DNA from: Candidatus Neomicrothrix sp. UBA2983
GTDB taxonomy: Bacteria; Actinomycetota; Acidimicrobiia; Acidimicrobiales; MedAcidi-G1
Length of the DNA: 64,000 bases
Assembly: GCA_002346745.1 (NCBI GenBank)
Contig: DEAL01000021.1
Location: 9,510-73,509, forward strand
Reading direction: 5' to 3'
Numbering within the stretch: position 1 is the stretch's first letter; every line of letters begins with the position of its first letter. Positions 1 to 7,893 of this stretch are shown here, in pieces. Under the pieces are notes generated by a model. That model did no database searches and was not told the origin of the DNA. It was given only the letters and a program-made list of their open reading frames with translations. The position numbers and the translations under genes are program-made.

Positions 1-119
1 ACCACGGTGACACTCTAACGGTCACGGTTCGACGTTGATGGGGGGAACGAGTACTCGAGCGGAGACGCGAGCGGTGTCCGGTGGGCGCCGGCGAGTGATC
101 GAAGCCCGCAACGCCACGG

Positions 120-125
120 TAGTTT
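120..125 (+). promoter_or_regulatory. -10 box (TAGTTT), leaderless promoter candidate
   Basis: TAGTTT lies 6 nt before the ATG at 132 and no Shine-Dalgarno sequence precedes that ATG, so the transcript probably starts at or next to the start codon. The rest of 1-131 holds only a short inverted repeat (GTGAC at 8-12, GTCAC at 22-26) of unknown role. Confidence 0.5.
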
Positions 126-131
126 CGTGCC

Positions 132-1439
132 ATGAGGATTACGGTGGTTGGAATCGGGAAGATCGGTCTCCCGATCGCATTGCAGGCGGCGGCAACCGGC
201 CATGAGGTGGTCGGGGCGGACATCAGTCTGGAACTCGTCGACACCGTGCTCGCCGGGCGTGAACCCTTTCCGGGCGAGGACCAACTGCTGGATCGTCTGA
301 CCGAGGCTCTTGACGCCAACCGATTCACCGCAACCACGGACACCCCTGCGGCGGTTGCGGGTGCCGACGCCGTGGTGGTGGCCGTTCCGCTGATCATCGA
401 CGCCGACTATCGGCCGGACTTTCGGGCGTTGGATGCCGCGACGACAGCCATCGGGTCTGGCCTCGGAGCGGGAACCTTGGTGTCCTACGAGACGACGATC
501 CCCGTAGGCACGACCAGGGGTCGCTTTGCCCCGAGGCTGGCTGAGTTGAGCGGCCTCGCCCCGGGAAGCGGGTTCTTCGCATGCTTCAGCCCGGAACGCG
601 TCTTCAGTGGTCGGATCTTCGCCGATCTCCGCAAGTGGCCGAAGATCGTTGGCGGGATCGACGAAGCATCCACCGAGCGAGGGCGGAAGCTCTACGAGGC
701 GATGCTGGAGTTCGACCCTCGTGACGACCTGTCTCGACCCAACGGCGTCTGGTGCGTGGAAAACGCGGAGACCGCGGAGATGGTCAAGTTGGCTGAGACC
801 ACCTACCGAGACGTGAACATTGCCCTCGCCAACGAGTTCAGTTGCTATGCGGACCAGATGGGCATCCGCTTTGATGCCGTCGCCGAGGCTGCGAATTCCC
901 AGCCGTTCTCCCACCTGCACCGTCCAGGCATTGCCGTTGGAGGTCACTGCATCCCGGTGTATCCGCACTTGTATTCGAACGGCGACCCGGCAGCGCAGAT
1001 GCCGAGGCTCTCGCGGGCTATCAACGACCAGATGCCCGCCTACACGGTCGGGCGCCTGACCGACGCGATGGATGGTGATCTGAGCGGTTCCAGCGTGGCG
1101 GTCATGGGAGCTGCGTACCGGGGTGGGGTCAAGGAGACCGCATTCTCCGGGGTGTTCGACGTCGTCGCTGAACTCGAGCGCAGGGGAGCGGTGGCCAAGG
1201 TTCATGACCCGCTGTACGACGACGATGAACTCGTGGCACTCGGCTTCCAGCCGTTCCACGTCGGCGAACCGTGCGACGCGATGGTCCTCCAAGCCGACCA
1301 TGCCGAATACATGAGTCTCCAGGTCGACGACCTTCCGGGAGTGCGGGCGGTGGTGGACGGCCGGGGCGTGCTCGACCCGAGCTACTGGTTGGGTGAGGGT
1401 GTGGCGTTCGTTGCCCTGGGACGGGGCGATCTGGGGTGA
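132..1439 (+). CDS. Nucleotide-sugar dehydrogenase (UDP-glucose/UDP-ManNAc dehydrogenase family)
   Basis: Oxidises C6 of a UDP- or GDP-activated sugar to a carboxylate with two NAD+, supplying a uronic-acid sugar for a surface polysaccharide. Seen: 435 aa, the usual length; N-terminal Rossmann motif GIGKIGLP at about residue 7; substrate motif SPERVFSG; the conserved Lys region EMVKLAETTYRD; and the catalytic cysteine, C273, in GGHCIPVYP. The SPERV..G type resembles WecC/WbpA-like N-acetylhexosamine dehydrogenases more than plain UDP-glucose dehydrogenase, but the substrate cannot be fixed from sequence. It is convergent with the DegT aminotransferase and stands at the edge of a Wzm/Wzt polysaccharide cluster. 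The start is set by the -10 box 6 nt upstream and by the dinucleotide-binding fold beginning at residue 2. Confidence 0.9.
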   Translation: MRITVVGIGKIGLPIALQAAATGHEVVGADISLELVDTVLAGREPFPGEDQLLDRLTEALDANRFTATTDTPAAVAGADAVVVAVPLIIDADYRPDFRALDAATTAIGSGLGAGTLVSYETTIPVGTTRGRFAPRLAELSGLAPGSGFFACFSPERVFSGRIFADLRKWPKIVGGIDEASTERGRKLYEAMLEFDPRDDLSRPNGVWCVENAETAEMVKLAETTYRDVNIALANEFSCYADQMGIRFDAVAEAANSQPFSHLHRPGIAVGGHCIPVYPHLYSNGDPAAQMPRLSRAINDQMPAYTVGRLTDAMDGDLSGSSVAVMGAAYRGGVKETAFSGVFDVVAELERRGAVAKVHDPLYDDDELVALGFQPFHVGEPCDAMVLQADHAEYMSLQVDDLPGVRAVVDGRGVLDPSYWLGEGVAFVALGRGDLG

Positions 1440-1442
1440 TGC

Positions 1443-1461
1443 CGGGGCCGGTCAGGCCCCG
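1443..1461. terminator. Hairpin at a convergent gene junction
   Basis: CGGGGCC, a 5-nt loop and GGCCCCG form a perfect 7-bp stem directly after the dehydrogenase stop. It overlaps the last codons of the convergent aminotransferase. There is no U tract. A bidirectional terminator is plausible from the position. Confidence 0.45.
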
Positions 1462-2552
1462 AGCGCGGAGCGCACCACGTCGATGATGTGATCCACCTCA
1501 CTCGCTTCGAGGTGGTGGTGGACAGGTAGCGAGATGACACTCGCGGCGACGGCCTCCGCCCGTGGCGAGCCGTCGATGCGCACCCGGGGGTGTGTCCGGT
1601 AGCAGTCGTAGTCGTACACGGCCTTTGGATAGTAGAAACCGTGGCCGACCCCGTGTTCGGCCAGGGACTCGGCAAGTGCGTCCCGATGGATGGGGGACTC
1701 CTGGGTCAGTCGGATCGTGTATTGGTGCCAGACATGGCCAGCGTCTGCCGCGGCATTTGGTGTCACCAGGCCGGGCAGGCCTTCGAGCCCCTTTCCGAGC
1801 GCAGCGGCGTTCTTCCGCCTTGCGGCAAGCATGGCCTCTACATGGTCGAATTGGGGGATGGCCACGGCCGCTGCTAGGTCGGTGAGCCTCAGGTTGTGGC
1901 CGGGCATTTCATAGTCGTAGCGCCGCTCCATTCCCTGGTTCCGCAGGGTGCGCATCCGCTGTTCGAGATCCGGGTCATCGACGGTTACCACACCGCCTTC
2001 ACCACACATCAGGTTCTTGGTCGCATAGAACGAGAAGCAGCCGAGCCCGAAGGAGCCGGCCGCCTGACCTGAAGGGGTGGTGGCGAAGTGAGCTTGTGCG
2101 GCGTCCTCCACCAGCGCCAGGTTGTGACGCTCACAAATGTTGGTGGCCGACGCCATGTCGGCCGTTCCTCCGTACAGGTGGACGGGCAGGAGCGCGCGGG
2201 TGCGCTTGCTGAGGAGCGGTTCGACAGTCCCCATGTCGAGGTTGAAGTCGTCCCCGATATCGCCGAAGCGCGCGGTGGCACCGGTTTCGAGGATCGCATT
2301 CAACGTGGCGGCAAAGGTGAGTGGACTGGTGATCACCTCGTCACCTGGTCCGATACCGAAGGAGCGAAGTGCGAGAAGGAGGGCCGCGGTGCCGCTGTTG
2401 ACCGCCACGGCAGCGCGGGTGCCTGCCATCTCGCTGCACCGTTCCTCGAATTCGACGACTTTCGGCCCCTGAGCGATCATCCCCGAGTCAAGGACCGAAA
2501 GGACCTCAGCTTTGATCGCGTCGTCGATGGCAACTCTCGTGATCGGAATCAT
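1452..2552 (-). CDS. DegT/DnrJ/EryC1/StrS family PLP-dependent sugar aminotransferase
   Basis: Transfers an amino group, usually from glutamate, to a keto-sugar nucleotide, making an amino sugar for a surface glycan. Seen: 366 aa, typical of the family; cofactor-binding NSGTAALLLAL near residue 52; EDAAQAH with D150, which contacts the pyridine nitrogen; and SFYATKN with the Schiff-base lysine K179. The start ATG is preceded by AGGAG with a 4-nt spacer. It is the last gene of the minus-strand polysaccharide operon, about 160 nt downstream of the amidotransferase fusion. The two neighbours together suggest synthesis of a nitrogen-rich sugar. The exact substrate is unknown. Confidence 0.88.
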   Translation of the reverse strand: MIPITRVAIDDAIKAEVLSVLDSGMIAQGPKVVEFEERCSEMAGTRAAVAVNSGTAALLLALRSFGIGPGDEVITSPLTFAATLNAILETGATARFGDIGDDFNLDMGTVEPLLSKRTRALLPVHLYGGTADMASATNICERHNLALVEDAAQAHFATTPSGQAAGSFGLGCFSFYATKNLMCGEGGVVTVDDPDLEQRMRTLRNQGMERRYDYEMPGHNLRLTDLAAAVAIPQFDHVEAMLAARRKNAAALGKGLEGLPGLVTPNAAADAGHVWHQYTIRLTQESPIHRDALAESLAEHGVGHGFYYPKAVYDYDCYRTHPRVRIDGSPRAEAVAASVISLPVHHHLEASEVDHIIDVVRSALGA

Positions 2553-2657
2553 TCCGCTCCTGGTGAATGGTGGCCGTGGCGGTACCGCCGAGTGGCGGCT
2601 GGAATGTTCCTGCCACCGCGGTCAGTCGGGCGCCCCAAGCAAGTTGTCGCTCCGGCA

Positions 2658-2663
2658 AGGTTA
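2658..2663 (-). promoter_or_regulatory. Possible -10 box (TAACCT) upstream of the DegT aminotransferase
   Basis: The 157-nt gap 2553-2709 is locally AT-richer and contains TAACCT on the minus strand. It would leave a leader of roughly 100 nt before the SD-equipped ATG at 2552. Weak evidence; read-through from the upstream gene is an alternative. Confidence 0.25.
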
Positions 2664-2709
2664 TGTAACCGATACGTGGACCTGGTGCGTTGCCAGAGGG
2701 GTACCAGTT

Positions 2710-4632
2710 TCAAGACAGGCCGGGAATGGTGCGGCGCGCGTAGTCGGCGATGTGGCGACCTGCCCAGTGGTAGTCGATGCCAACTGTGGCGAAGTAGGAA
2801 GCCAGTCCCAAGACGTTCAACCGGTTGTCTTGGGCGAGGCGTTCGATGGACTCCTCGCGTGTCGCCAGTCCGAAGCGAACCTGATTCGAGCGCAGGGCGT
2901 CGTGCTCAGTCATACCTAGCCCGAGCAGGTACATGAGGTTGTAGAAGGGGGCGGTCCCGTCGCCCATCCTCCACGACGTCGACGACCGCTTCTCGTCGGC
3001 GCTCCAGTCGTAGGTGCCGCGCAGGGTCGTTTCGAGTTCCGCTTCGTCCCAAGGGATGTAGGAGAAGGGCCGGACGAACTCGTGCTTGCCGAGGTAGTAG
3101 TCGATGAAACCCCTCGTGCCTTCCTTGGCGAGGGACGGAAAGAGCCCAGGCGACCGGGTCGCGTGGCTGGCATACGAGAACACCATCTTGCAGAGACTCG
3201 TCGTGGAGAGGCGATAGGAAACGCCGCCTTCGGGGCTTGGCGCCGGCTTGGCCCCGGCGAGCATCGACTTGAAACCCGTGGTCTCGAGCGGATGGTCGGC
3301 CATGACCGCTGGCAGGTTGCCGCGTTCCTTCGAGATGACCCCCGCCCACCGGAAATACGGCTTGTCCCCCGCCATGAGGATCGGAATCGTGCCGATGCGC
3401 GGATGCTTCAGCCAGGCGTGAAGCGCCTTGTTGATTCGGCGTCGGTTCCTGCGGATGTCGGGGGAGACCACGACATGCTCGACGTGAAGGTCGCCGCACA
3501 TCCGGGACATGTTCTCCCGGGCGGCTGTGGTGACCATCCCCCAGTCGTAGGTATACGCCGTGGGCTTGAACCCCATCTCGCAGAGGAGATGGAGGATGTA
3601 GCAACTGTCCCGGCCGCCGCTGAGACAGGCCAGGACGGACCGCCCGTCCGGTGACATGTCTCGGAGATCGGCCTCGAGGGCGTCGAGACCGGCGTACTGC
3701 GGGATGGTGAAGTCCCGGCACACCAGACATACACCGTTGGCATCGAAGTCGAGGCCCGGGAAGGTCTCTGGCAGAACGCATCTGGTGCAGCGGCGAAGTG
3801 AGGCGGCGTGTTCGAGGGCTGCCTCCGAGACGCGGTCCATCTGCCGGACGAAGTCGTCGTCGAGCGAGCCGTGGTTAAGGTGCAGGCCCATTGCGCCTTC
3901 CATCCCCTCGGTGCCCAACTTCGTGCCCACCTGAGAGATCTCGACCCGGTCGTGGCCCTGCTGCCTGAACCAGACGGTCGTCTCTAAGGGCAACTGTCGG
4001 GACTGCTCGGGGTTCGGGAGTTGCCGGGGCTCACTGGCGAGGATGGTGGTTCCGTCACCGAGTTCCTCACGGTAGAGGTTGCCGACGTTCGTTCGGCAAA
4101 GCAGATCACCCGTTGACGATGCCGCAATGACGCTGTACTCGCCGCGGAGCCGTTCGAACACGGCGTCGACTGGACCCTCTCGACCGCCTTGATCCCACTC
4201 TTCGAGCAGCATGGAGATTACGGCCGTATCCGTCTCGATGCCCGAGGCGTCGATCTTGCAAGCTGACCGCAACTCCGCCTCGTTGGTGATGACCCCGTTG
4301 TGGACGACGAGCCATGAGCCAACCACGATCGGCTGGTTGTTGTCCAGCGACCCTGAGTAGCCATGCGTCTCGAGCCGGCTGTGCCCGAAGAGCGCCTCGG
4401 CGCCCAGCTTGCGGGCAGCGCCGACGATGTCTTGCCCCTCGTGGGTTTGCAATAACGTGGCGAACGCCTGGTTTGCCTTGGCCACGTCGATCCGGTCGGC
4501 GTCGATCAGGACGAGTCCACTGGCGTCGCTGCCTCGCCGCTGCGCCAGTCGCCCCGCTGCGATGAGCGCGTCCACGTCGTCCTCGTTGAGCCGGCTTCGG
4601 GGCGTCGTGAGCACGGCGAACAATCCACACAT
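2710..4632 (-). CDS. Class II glutamine amidotransferase fused to an N-acetyl-sugar amidotransferase-like PP-loop domain
   Basis: A 640-residue fusion. Residues 1 to about 225 are a class II glutaminase: the nucleophile is C2 (MCGLFAVL, which fixes the start), R86 lies in GHSRLET, and VVHNG at 109-113 forms the oxyanion hole. Residues about 280-305 carry four zinc-type cysteines (C282, C285, C302, C305). A PP-loop ATPase follows, SGGRDS at 338-343, resembling WbpG/PseA-type N-acetyl-sugar amidotransferases. These activate a sugar carbonyl with ATP and add ammonia to form an amidine. The known WbpG-type enzymes take ammonia from separate HisH/HisF-like partners; here the ammonia source appears built in. 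It sits between a GT2 and a sugar aminotransferase, so an amidino- or amide-bearing sugar is likely. The substrate is inferred; the N-terminal half alone would resemble asparagine synthetase or GlmS. Confidence 0.8.
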   Translation of the reverse strand: MCGLFAVLTTPRSRLNEDDVDALIAAGRLAQRRGSDASGLVLIDADRIDVAKANQAFATLLQTHEGQDIVGAARKLGAEALFGHSRLETHGYSGSLDNNQPIVVGSWLVVHNGVITNEAELRSACKIDASGIETDTAVISMLLEEWDQGGREGPVDAVFERLRGEYSVIAASSTGDLLCRTNVGNLYREELGDGTTILASEPRQLPNPEQSRQLPLETTVWFRQQGHDRVEISQVGTKLGTEGMEGAMGLHLNHGSLDDDFVRQMDRVSEAALEHAASLRRCTRCVLPETFPGLDFDANGVCLVCRDFTIPQYAGLDALEADLRDMSPDGRSVLACLSGGRDSCYILHLLCEMGFKPTAYTYDWGMVTTAARENMSRMCGDLHVEHVVVSPDIRRNRRRINKALHAWLKHPRIGTIPILMAGDKPYFRWAGVISKERGNLPAVMADHPLETTGFKSMLAGAKPAPSPEGGVSYRLSTTSLCKMVFSYASHATRSPGLFPSLAKEGTRGFIDYYLGKHEFVRPFSYIPWDEAELETTLRGTYDWSADEKRSSTSWRMGDGTAPFYNLMYLLGLGMTEHDALRSNQVRFGLATREESIERLAQDNRLNVLGLASYFATVGIDYHWAGRHIADYARRTIPGLS

Positions 4633-4670
4633 TCAAGGGCTCCCGTCAGTCTTGGTCTCGGCGTGGCGGT

Positions 4671-5648
4671 CTAACGCTGACCCTCGAACGAACCCCGAAC
4701 TGCGAGTGGGGAGGAGAGCAGCACATCAAGCACAAGTGCCAAGAGGAGGATGATCGCCCCACCGATGAACAGGAGCGAGGCGGCGGTCACTTCGACCGTC
4801 GTGACGCTTGTGCCCACCGTTCTAAAGACGAGGAGCACCGACCAGAAGAATCCAATGGACAGGCTCGCCAAGCCAGACACGTAGGCAATTGGTACCGGAG
4901 TGGTCTCGAGCACGGTGTGCCGGTACCACATTCGAATCCAGAAGCCCTTGAGCAGGAGCAGGGCAATGGGCATGGCGACCTTCCTTGGTCGCAACTTGGA
5001 TTCTTCGCCGACCCCGTAGACAGGGTCCATCGGCACGTCCATGACGACGGCTGAATTGATGGCGGCGGTGAGGAGGAGGTCATTGGGGACGCCATAACGC
5101 GGGTATATCCCCCGGCGTAGGAACTGCTCGGTGAGAGGCCGCGAGGAGACCGCGTAGCCGTTCTGCGAGTCACCGATCGACCAGTAGCCGGTCGCGATCC
5201 GCGTCATGAACGAGAGAATAATACTGCCGATCTTGCGGACTCGAGGAATCTCGCTCCAGTTGCTCTGCAGGTTGTAGCGGTTTCCCTTGGCATAATCGCA
5301 GCGCCCCTCTGCCACCGGTGCGACAAGGCGAATGAGTTCGTTTGGGTCCATCTGACCGTCGCCCGCCATCACGCCGATGACGTCGGCGTCCCGGCGGACG
5401 GCTTCCCGGTAGCCGTCCTCGATGGCGGCACCGACGCCGCCGTTTTCTGGTCGGGCGACAAGGACGATCCGGGAGTCGCCGCCAGCGAGGTTCTCGACGA
5501 TTTCACAGGTCCGGTCGGGGGCGGGACTGGCGTCATCGACGACGACGATGAGGTCGACATAGTCGGGCATGGTCTGGATCACTCCGGTGATCTGGAGTTC
5601 CTCTTTAAATGCCGGGACTACGACGGCGACCGTCTGGTTCAAGTGCAT
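4671..5648 (-). CDS. Family 2 glycosyltransferase with C-terminal membrane anchor
   Basis: Probably transfers a sugar from a nucleotide donor to a lipid carrier or growing glycan on the inner face of the membrane. Seen: 325 aa; GT-A start VAVVVPAFKEE; nucleotide-binding VVVDDASP; metal-binding GDGQMDP; two hydrophobic segments near residues 235-260 and 275-310. This layout matches the polyprenyl-phosphate hexose synthase group (DPM1/GtrB-like), but a polymer glycosyltransferase is also possible. It lies 38 nt upstream of the amidotransferase fusion and 112 nt downstream of the ABC ATPase gene. Its GC is the lowest I saw in the window (57-60% in 60-nt spot counts), as in transferred glycan loci. 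Confidence 0.82.
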   Translation of the reverse strand: MHLNQTVAVVVPAFKEELQITGVIQTMPDYVDLIVVVDDASPAPDRTCEIVENLAGGDSRIVLVARPENGGVGAAIEDGYREAVRRDADVIGVMAGDGQMDPNELIRLVAPVAEGRCDYAKGNRYNLQSNWSEIPRVRKIGSIILSFMTRIATGYWSIGDSQNGYAVSSRPLTEQFLRRGIYPRYGVPNDLLLTAAINSAVVMDVPMDPVYGVGEESKLRPRKVAMPIALLLLKGFWIRMWYRHTVLETTPVPIAYVSGLASLSIGFFWSVLLVFRTVGTSVTTVEVTAASLLFIGGAIILLLALVLDVLLSSPLAVRGSFEGQR

Positions 5649-5684
5649 GCCTGGACCTTCGCTGTTCTCTGCTGTCTGATCTCG

Positions 5685-5690
5685 ACCGTA
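5685..5690 (-). promoter_or_regulatory. Possible -10 box (TACGGT) in the ABC ATPase-GT2 gap
   Basis: TACGGT on the minus strand would start RNA about 25-30 nt before the GT2 ATG at 5648, which has a weak SD (GAAGG). The rest of 5649-5760 shows no other clear signal, apart from a frame opened by the GTGA at the ABC gene's stop (see findings). Confidence 0.3.
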
Positions 5691-5760
5691 CGCGTCGGTC
5701 GTCTCGGGCGGCGCGGCGGTTGGTCAAGCGCGTCATTGACGCACCGTGACCGGTTGGACT

Positions 5761-6948
5761 TCACGACCCCGTCTCCCGCCGCACCTCGTACCGTACCGGA
5801 ATGGACACGATGCCGGCGTCGCCTGAAGCCGATGAGACGGTGAATCGGGAGGCGGCGGGAGCCTGACCATACTGGCTTCGGCCGTCCAGAGAATGGGCGC
5901 CGAGGTCGACCACGTAGTCGCCGCCCAGGAGACCGAGCCCCGTAAACGAGAAGGAGATGGTGCCGGAGCCTTCGAGGTGACCTGGCTCGCTCCCGAGGAT
6001 GGTTGAATTGCTCGAGTTGACGAGGGTTCCATCAGGTGTGCGAACGGCGTAGGCGATGACGAGGTCCTCGAGGTGTTCGGCGACCGCTACCTCGGCTGTG
6101 ACGACGAGTTCGTCGTCGGGTCCCACCACAGTGCAGGGGCGGCCCGCGACCGTCACGCGGACGTCGGAGAAGGCCACGACCTCCTCTGGGTTGGCCGTCC
6201 CGTCGTCATCGCCGAAGAGGTGTCGTCGGTATGCCGAGGAGACCTCGTAGGGGGCACCTCGGGCAAGGAGGTGGCCGCTGTCGAGGGCGATGAGTTCGTC
6301 GCAAATCGATTCCGCCAAAGCAGTGTCGTGGGTGACGAAAACCATTGTGACCCCCTGCTCCCGGAAGGACCGGATTCGCTCGAGGGACTTCTGCTGGAAC
6401 GCCTCGTCGCCGACTGACAGGATTTCGTCGATCAAGAGGATTTCAGGCGAGGTGCTCACCGCCAGGGAGAATCCGAGTCTGGCGTACATCCCCGAGGAAT
6501 AGTGCTTGACCTGATTGTCGATGAACGGCTCCAGTTCGGCGAAGTCCACGATCTCGTCGAACACGGCGTCGATGGCTCGGCGGGAGTGTCCCATGATCGA
6601 ACCCGCGAGGTAGACGTTCTCGCGTCCGGTGAGGTCGGGGTGGAACCCTGCTCCGAGTTCGAGGAGCGCGGCGAGGGAACCGATGCTGGTCACGCGCCCA
6701 GAAGTGGGCTCGATCGTCCCAGCGATGCATTTGAGGATCGTTGACTTTCCAGACCCGTTGGCACCCAGCAGGCCGAGGACACTGCCGGTCTCTACCGTGA
6801 AACTGACGTTCTGCACCGCGTTGAACTCCCGATAGGGGATCCGACCGAAGTGGAGGGCGCGCTCCTTCAAGCTGGAGTACTGCTCAGCGTGGACGCGAAA
6901 CCGCTTGGTGAGATGTTCGACGACGATCGTCCCCTTCGGTGGGTTCAT
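5761..6948 (-). CDS. ABC transporter ATP-binding protein, polysaccharide export (Wzt/TagH type)
   Basis: ATPase of an ABC-2 exporter that moves a finished lipid-linked polysaccharide across the inner membrane. Seen: 395 aa. The nucleotide-binding domain holds Walker A GANGSGKST at 62-70, the signature YSSGM at 150-154 and Walker B ILLIDE at 170-175. A C-terminal beta-rich extension of about 150 residues begins near 245, as in Wzt proteins whose C-terminal domain reads the polymer's end. Its permease lies 9 nt upstream in the same operon. Polymers exported this way are completed in the cytoplasm before transport, so the neighbouring GTs would act there. Confidence 0.9.
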   Translation of the reverse strand: MNPPKGTIVVEHLTKRFRVHAEQYSSLKERALHFGRIPYREFNAVQNVSFTVETGSVLGLLGANGSGKSTILKCIAGTIEPTSGRVTSIGSLAALLELGAGFHPDLTGRENVYLAGSIMGHSRRAIDAVFDEIVDFAELEPFIDNQVKHYSSGMYARLGFSLAVSTSPEILLIDEILSVGDEAFQQKSLERIRSFREQGVTMVFVTHDTALAESICDELIALDSGHLLARGAPYEVSSAYRRHLFGDDDGTANPEEVVAFSDVRVTVAGRPCTVVGPDDELVVTAEVAVAEHLEDLVIAYAVRTPDGTLVNSSNSTILGSEPGHLEGSGTISFSFTGLGLLGGDYVVDLGAHSLDGRSQYGQAPAASRFTVSSASGDAGIVSIPVRYEVRRETGS

Positions 6949-6957
6949 CGATCCAAC

Positions 6958-7815
6958 TCAGAGTCGCTCGGCCAGCGAACCTTCGAGGCGACCGAATGTC
7001 CGGAAGGCGGCGAACAGGGCGAGGACGCAGAATCCGAGGAGTACGAGGGTGTTCCGGAGGTGCCCTGCGACCGAAAGGTCGGGGAGGTAGCCGGGAGGAG
7101 GGTTGTGCAGTGCCTGCTGAAAGACCAGCACCACGGTCGTGACCGGGTTGAGTAGCGCCAGCCAGTCGACGTTTCCCAGGCGGTCCGCGACCAACTGGTG
7201 GTTGTAGACAACCGGCGTTAGCCAGAACCAGGCGAGAAGGGCCAGTTCGAGGAGGTGTCGCGTGTCCCGAAAGAGGGCGTTGAGGACCGCGAGCACGAGC
7301 GAAAGGGCCGTGGCGAGGACTGTGAGGGTGAACAGGGACAGCGGGAGCAGAGCGAGGGCTGCCCAGTCAGGTTCGTGCCGGAAGGCGAGAAGAGCGGCAG
7401 CGAGCACGGAGGCCTGGAGGAGGAAGTGGACCATCGCCGATCCGACGGCCGCGAGTGGCAGGACCTCTCTGGGAAACCAGATCTTCTGCACGATCGGTGC
7501 ATTACCGATGATCGATTCGGCGCCGCTGCCGAGGCTGGCCGAGAAGAAGTTCCAGACGAGGAGGCCTGACAGGAGGAAGATCGCGAACTCGGGGATCTGG
7601 GTCCGAAGGATCTCCTGAAAGACAACCGAGAAGACGACGAGGTACAGCAACGGGTTGAGTAATGACCAGAGGAAGCCGAGCATGCTGTTCTTGTAACGGA
7701 TGCGGAGCGAGGTTCGGGAGAGGTTGACGAGCAACTCCCGGTAGGCAAACACGGTGCGCAACCGCTCGACCACACCGACGCGGTGTGGGCCGATGGTTGT
7801 CCGTGCACGCTTCAT
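6958..7815 (-). CDS. ABC-2 type permease for polysaccharide export (Wzm/TagG type)
   Basis: Membrane channel partner of the adjacent Wzt-type ATPase. Seen: 285 aa with an amphipathic N-terminus (RTSLRIRYKNSMLGFLWSLL is characteristic of TagG/Wzm), then six hydrophobic segments across residues 40-260. I place the start at the ATG at 7815, because GGAGG lies 5 nt before it. An in-frame GTG at 7836 is only 3 nt after a -10 box and would be cut out of the transcript's leader. Co-transcribed with the ATPase gene. Confidence 0.88.
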   Translation of the reverse strand: MKRARTTIGPHRVGVVERLRTVFAYRELLVNLSRTSLRIRYKNSMLGFLWSLLNPLLYLVVFSVVFQEILRTQIPEFAIFLLSGLLVWNFFSASLGSGAESIIGNAPIVQKIWFPREVLPLAAVGSAMVHFLLQASVLAAALLAFRHEPDWAALALLPLSLFTLTVLATALSLVLAVLNALFRDTRHLLELALLAWFWLTPVVYNHQLVADRLGNVDWLALLNPVTTVVLVFQQALHNPPPGYLPDLSVAGHLRNTLVLLGFCVLALFAAFRTFGRLEGSLAERL

Positions 7816-7839
7816 CGATCCTCCGCTCCCGGGCACGAA

Positions 7840-7845
7840 ACCCTA
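7840..7845 (-). promoter_or_regulatory. -10 box (TAGGGT) for the wzm/wzt-type operon
   Basis: Minus-strand TAGGGT in the 78-nt gap before the permease gene. RNA starting 6-9 nt downstream would carry a short leader (about 15-20 nt) with the GGAGG that serves the ATG at 7815. Confidence 0.4.
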
Positions 7846-7893
7846 CCAACGGACACCTGACGGCTAGAGGAGGCGAACCGTCGAAGCCCTGTG

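Noticed and set aside
1..131. Operator or terminator from the inverted repeat near the window start
   Set aside because: A 5-bp repeat is too short to call, and the upstream gene is outside the window.
5639..5764. 41-codon ORF between the ABC ATPase and GT2 genes
   Set aside because: It starts at a GTGA overlap but ends 10 nt inside the next gene, and a promoter candidate interrupts it. I count it as a non-matching case, not as a gene.
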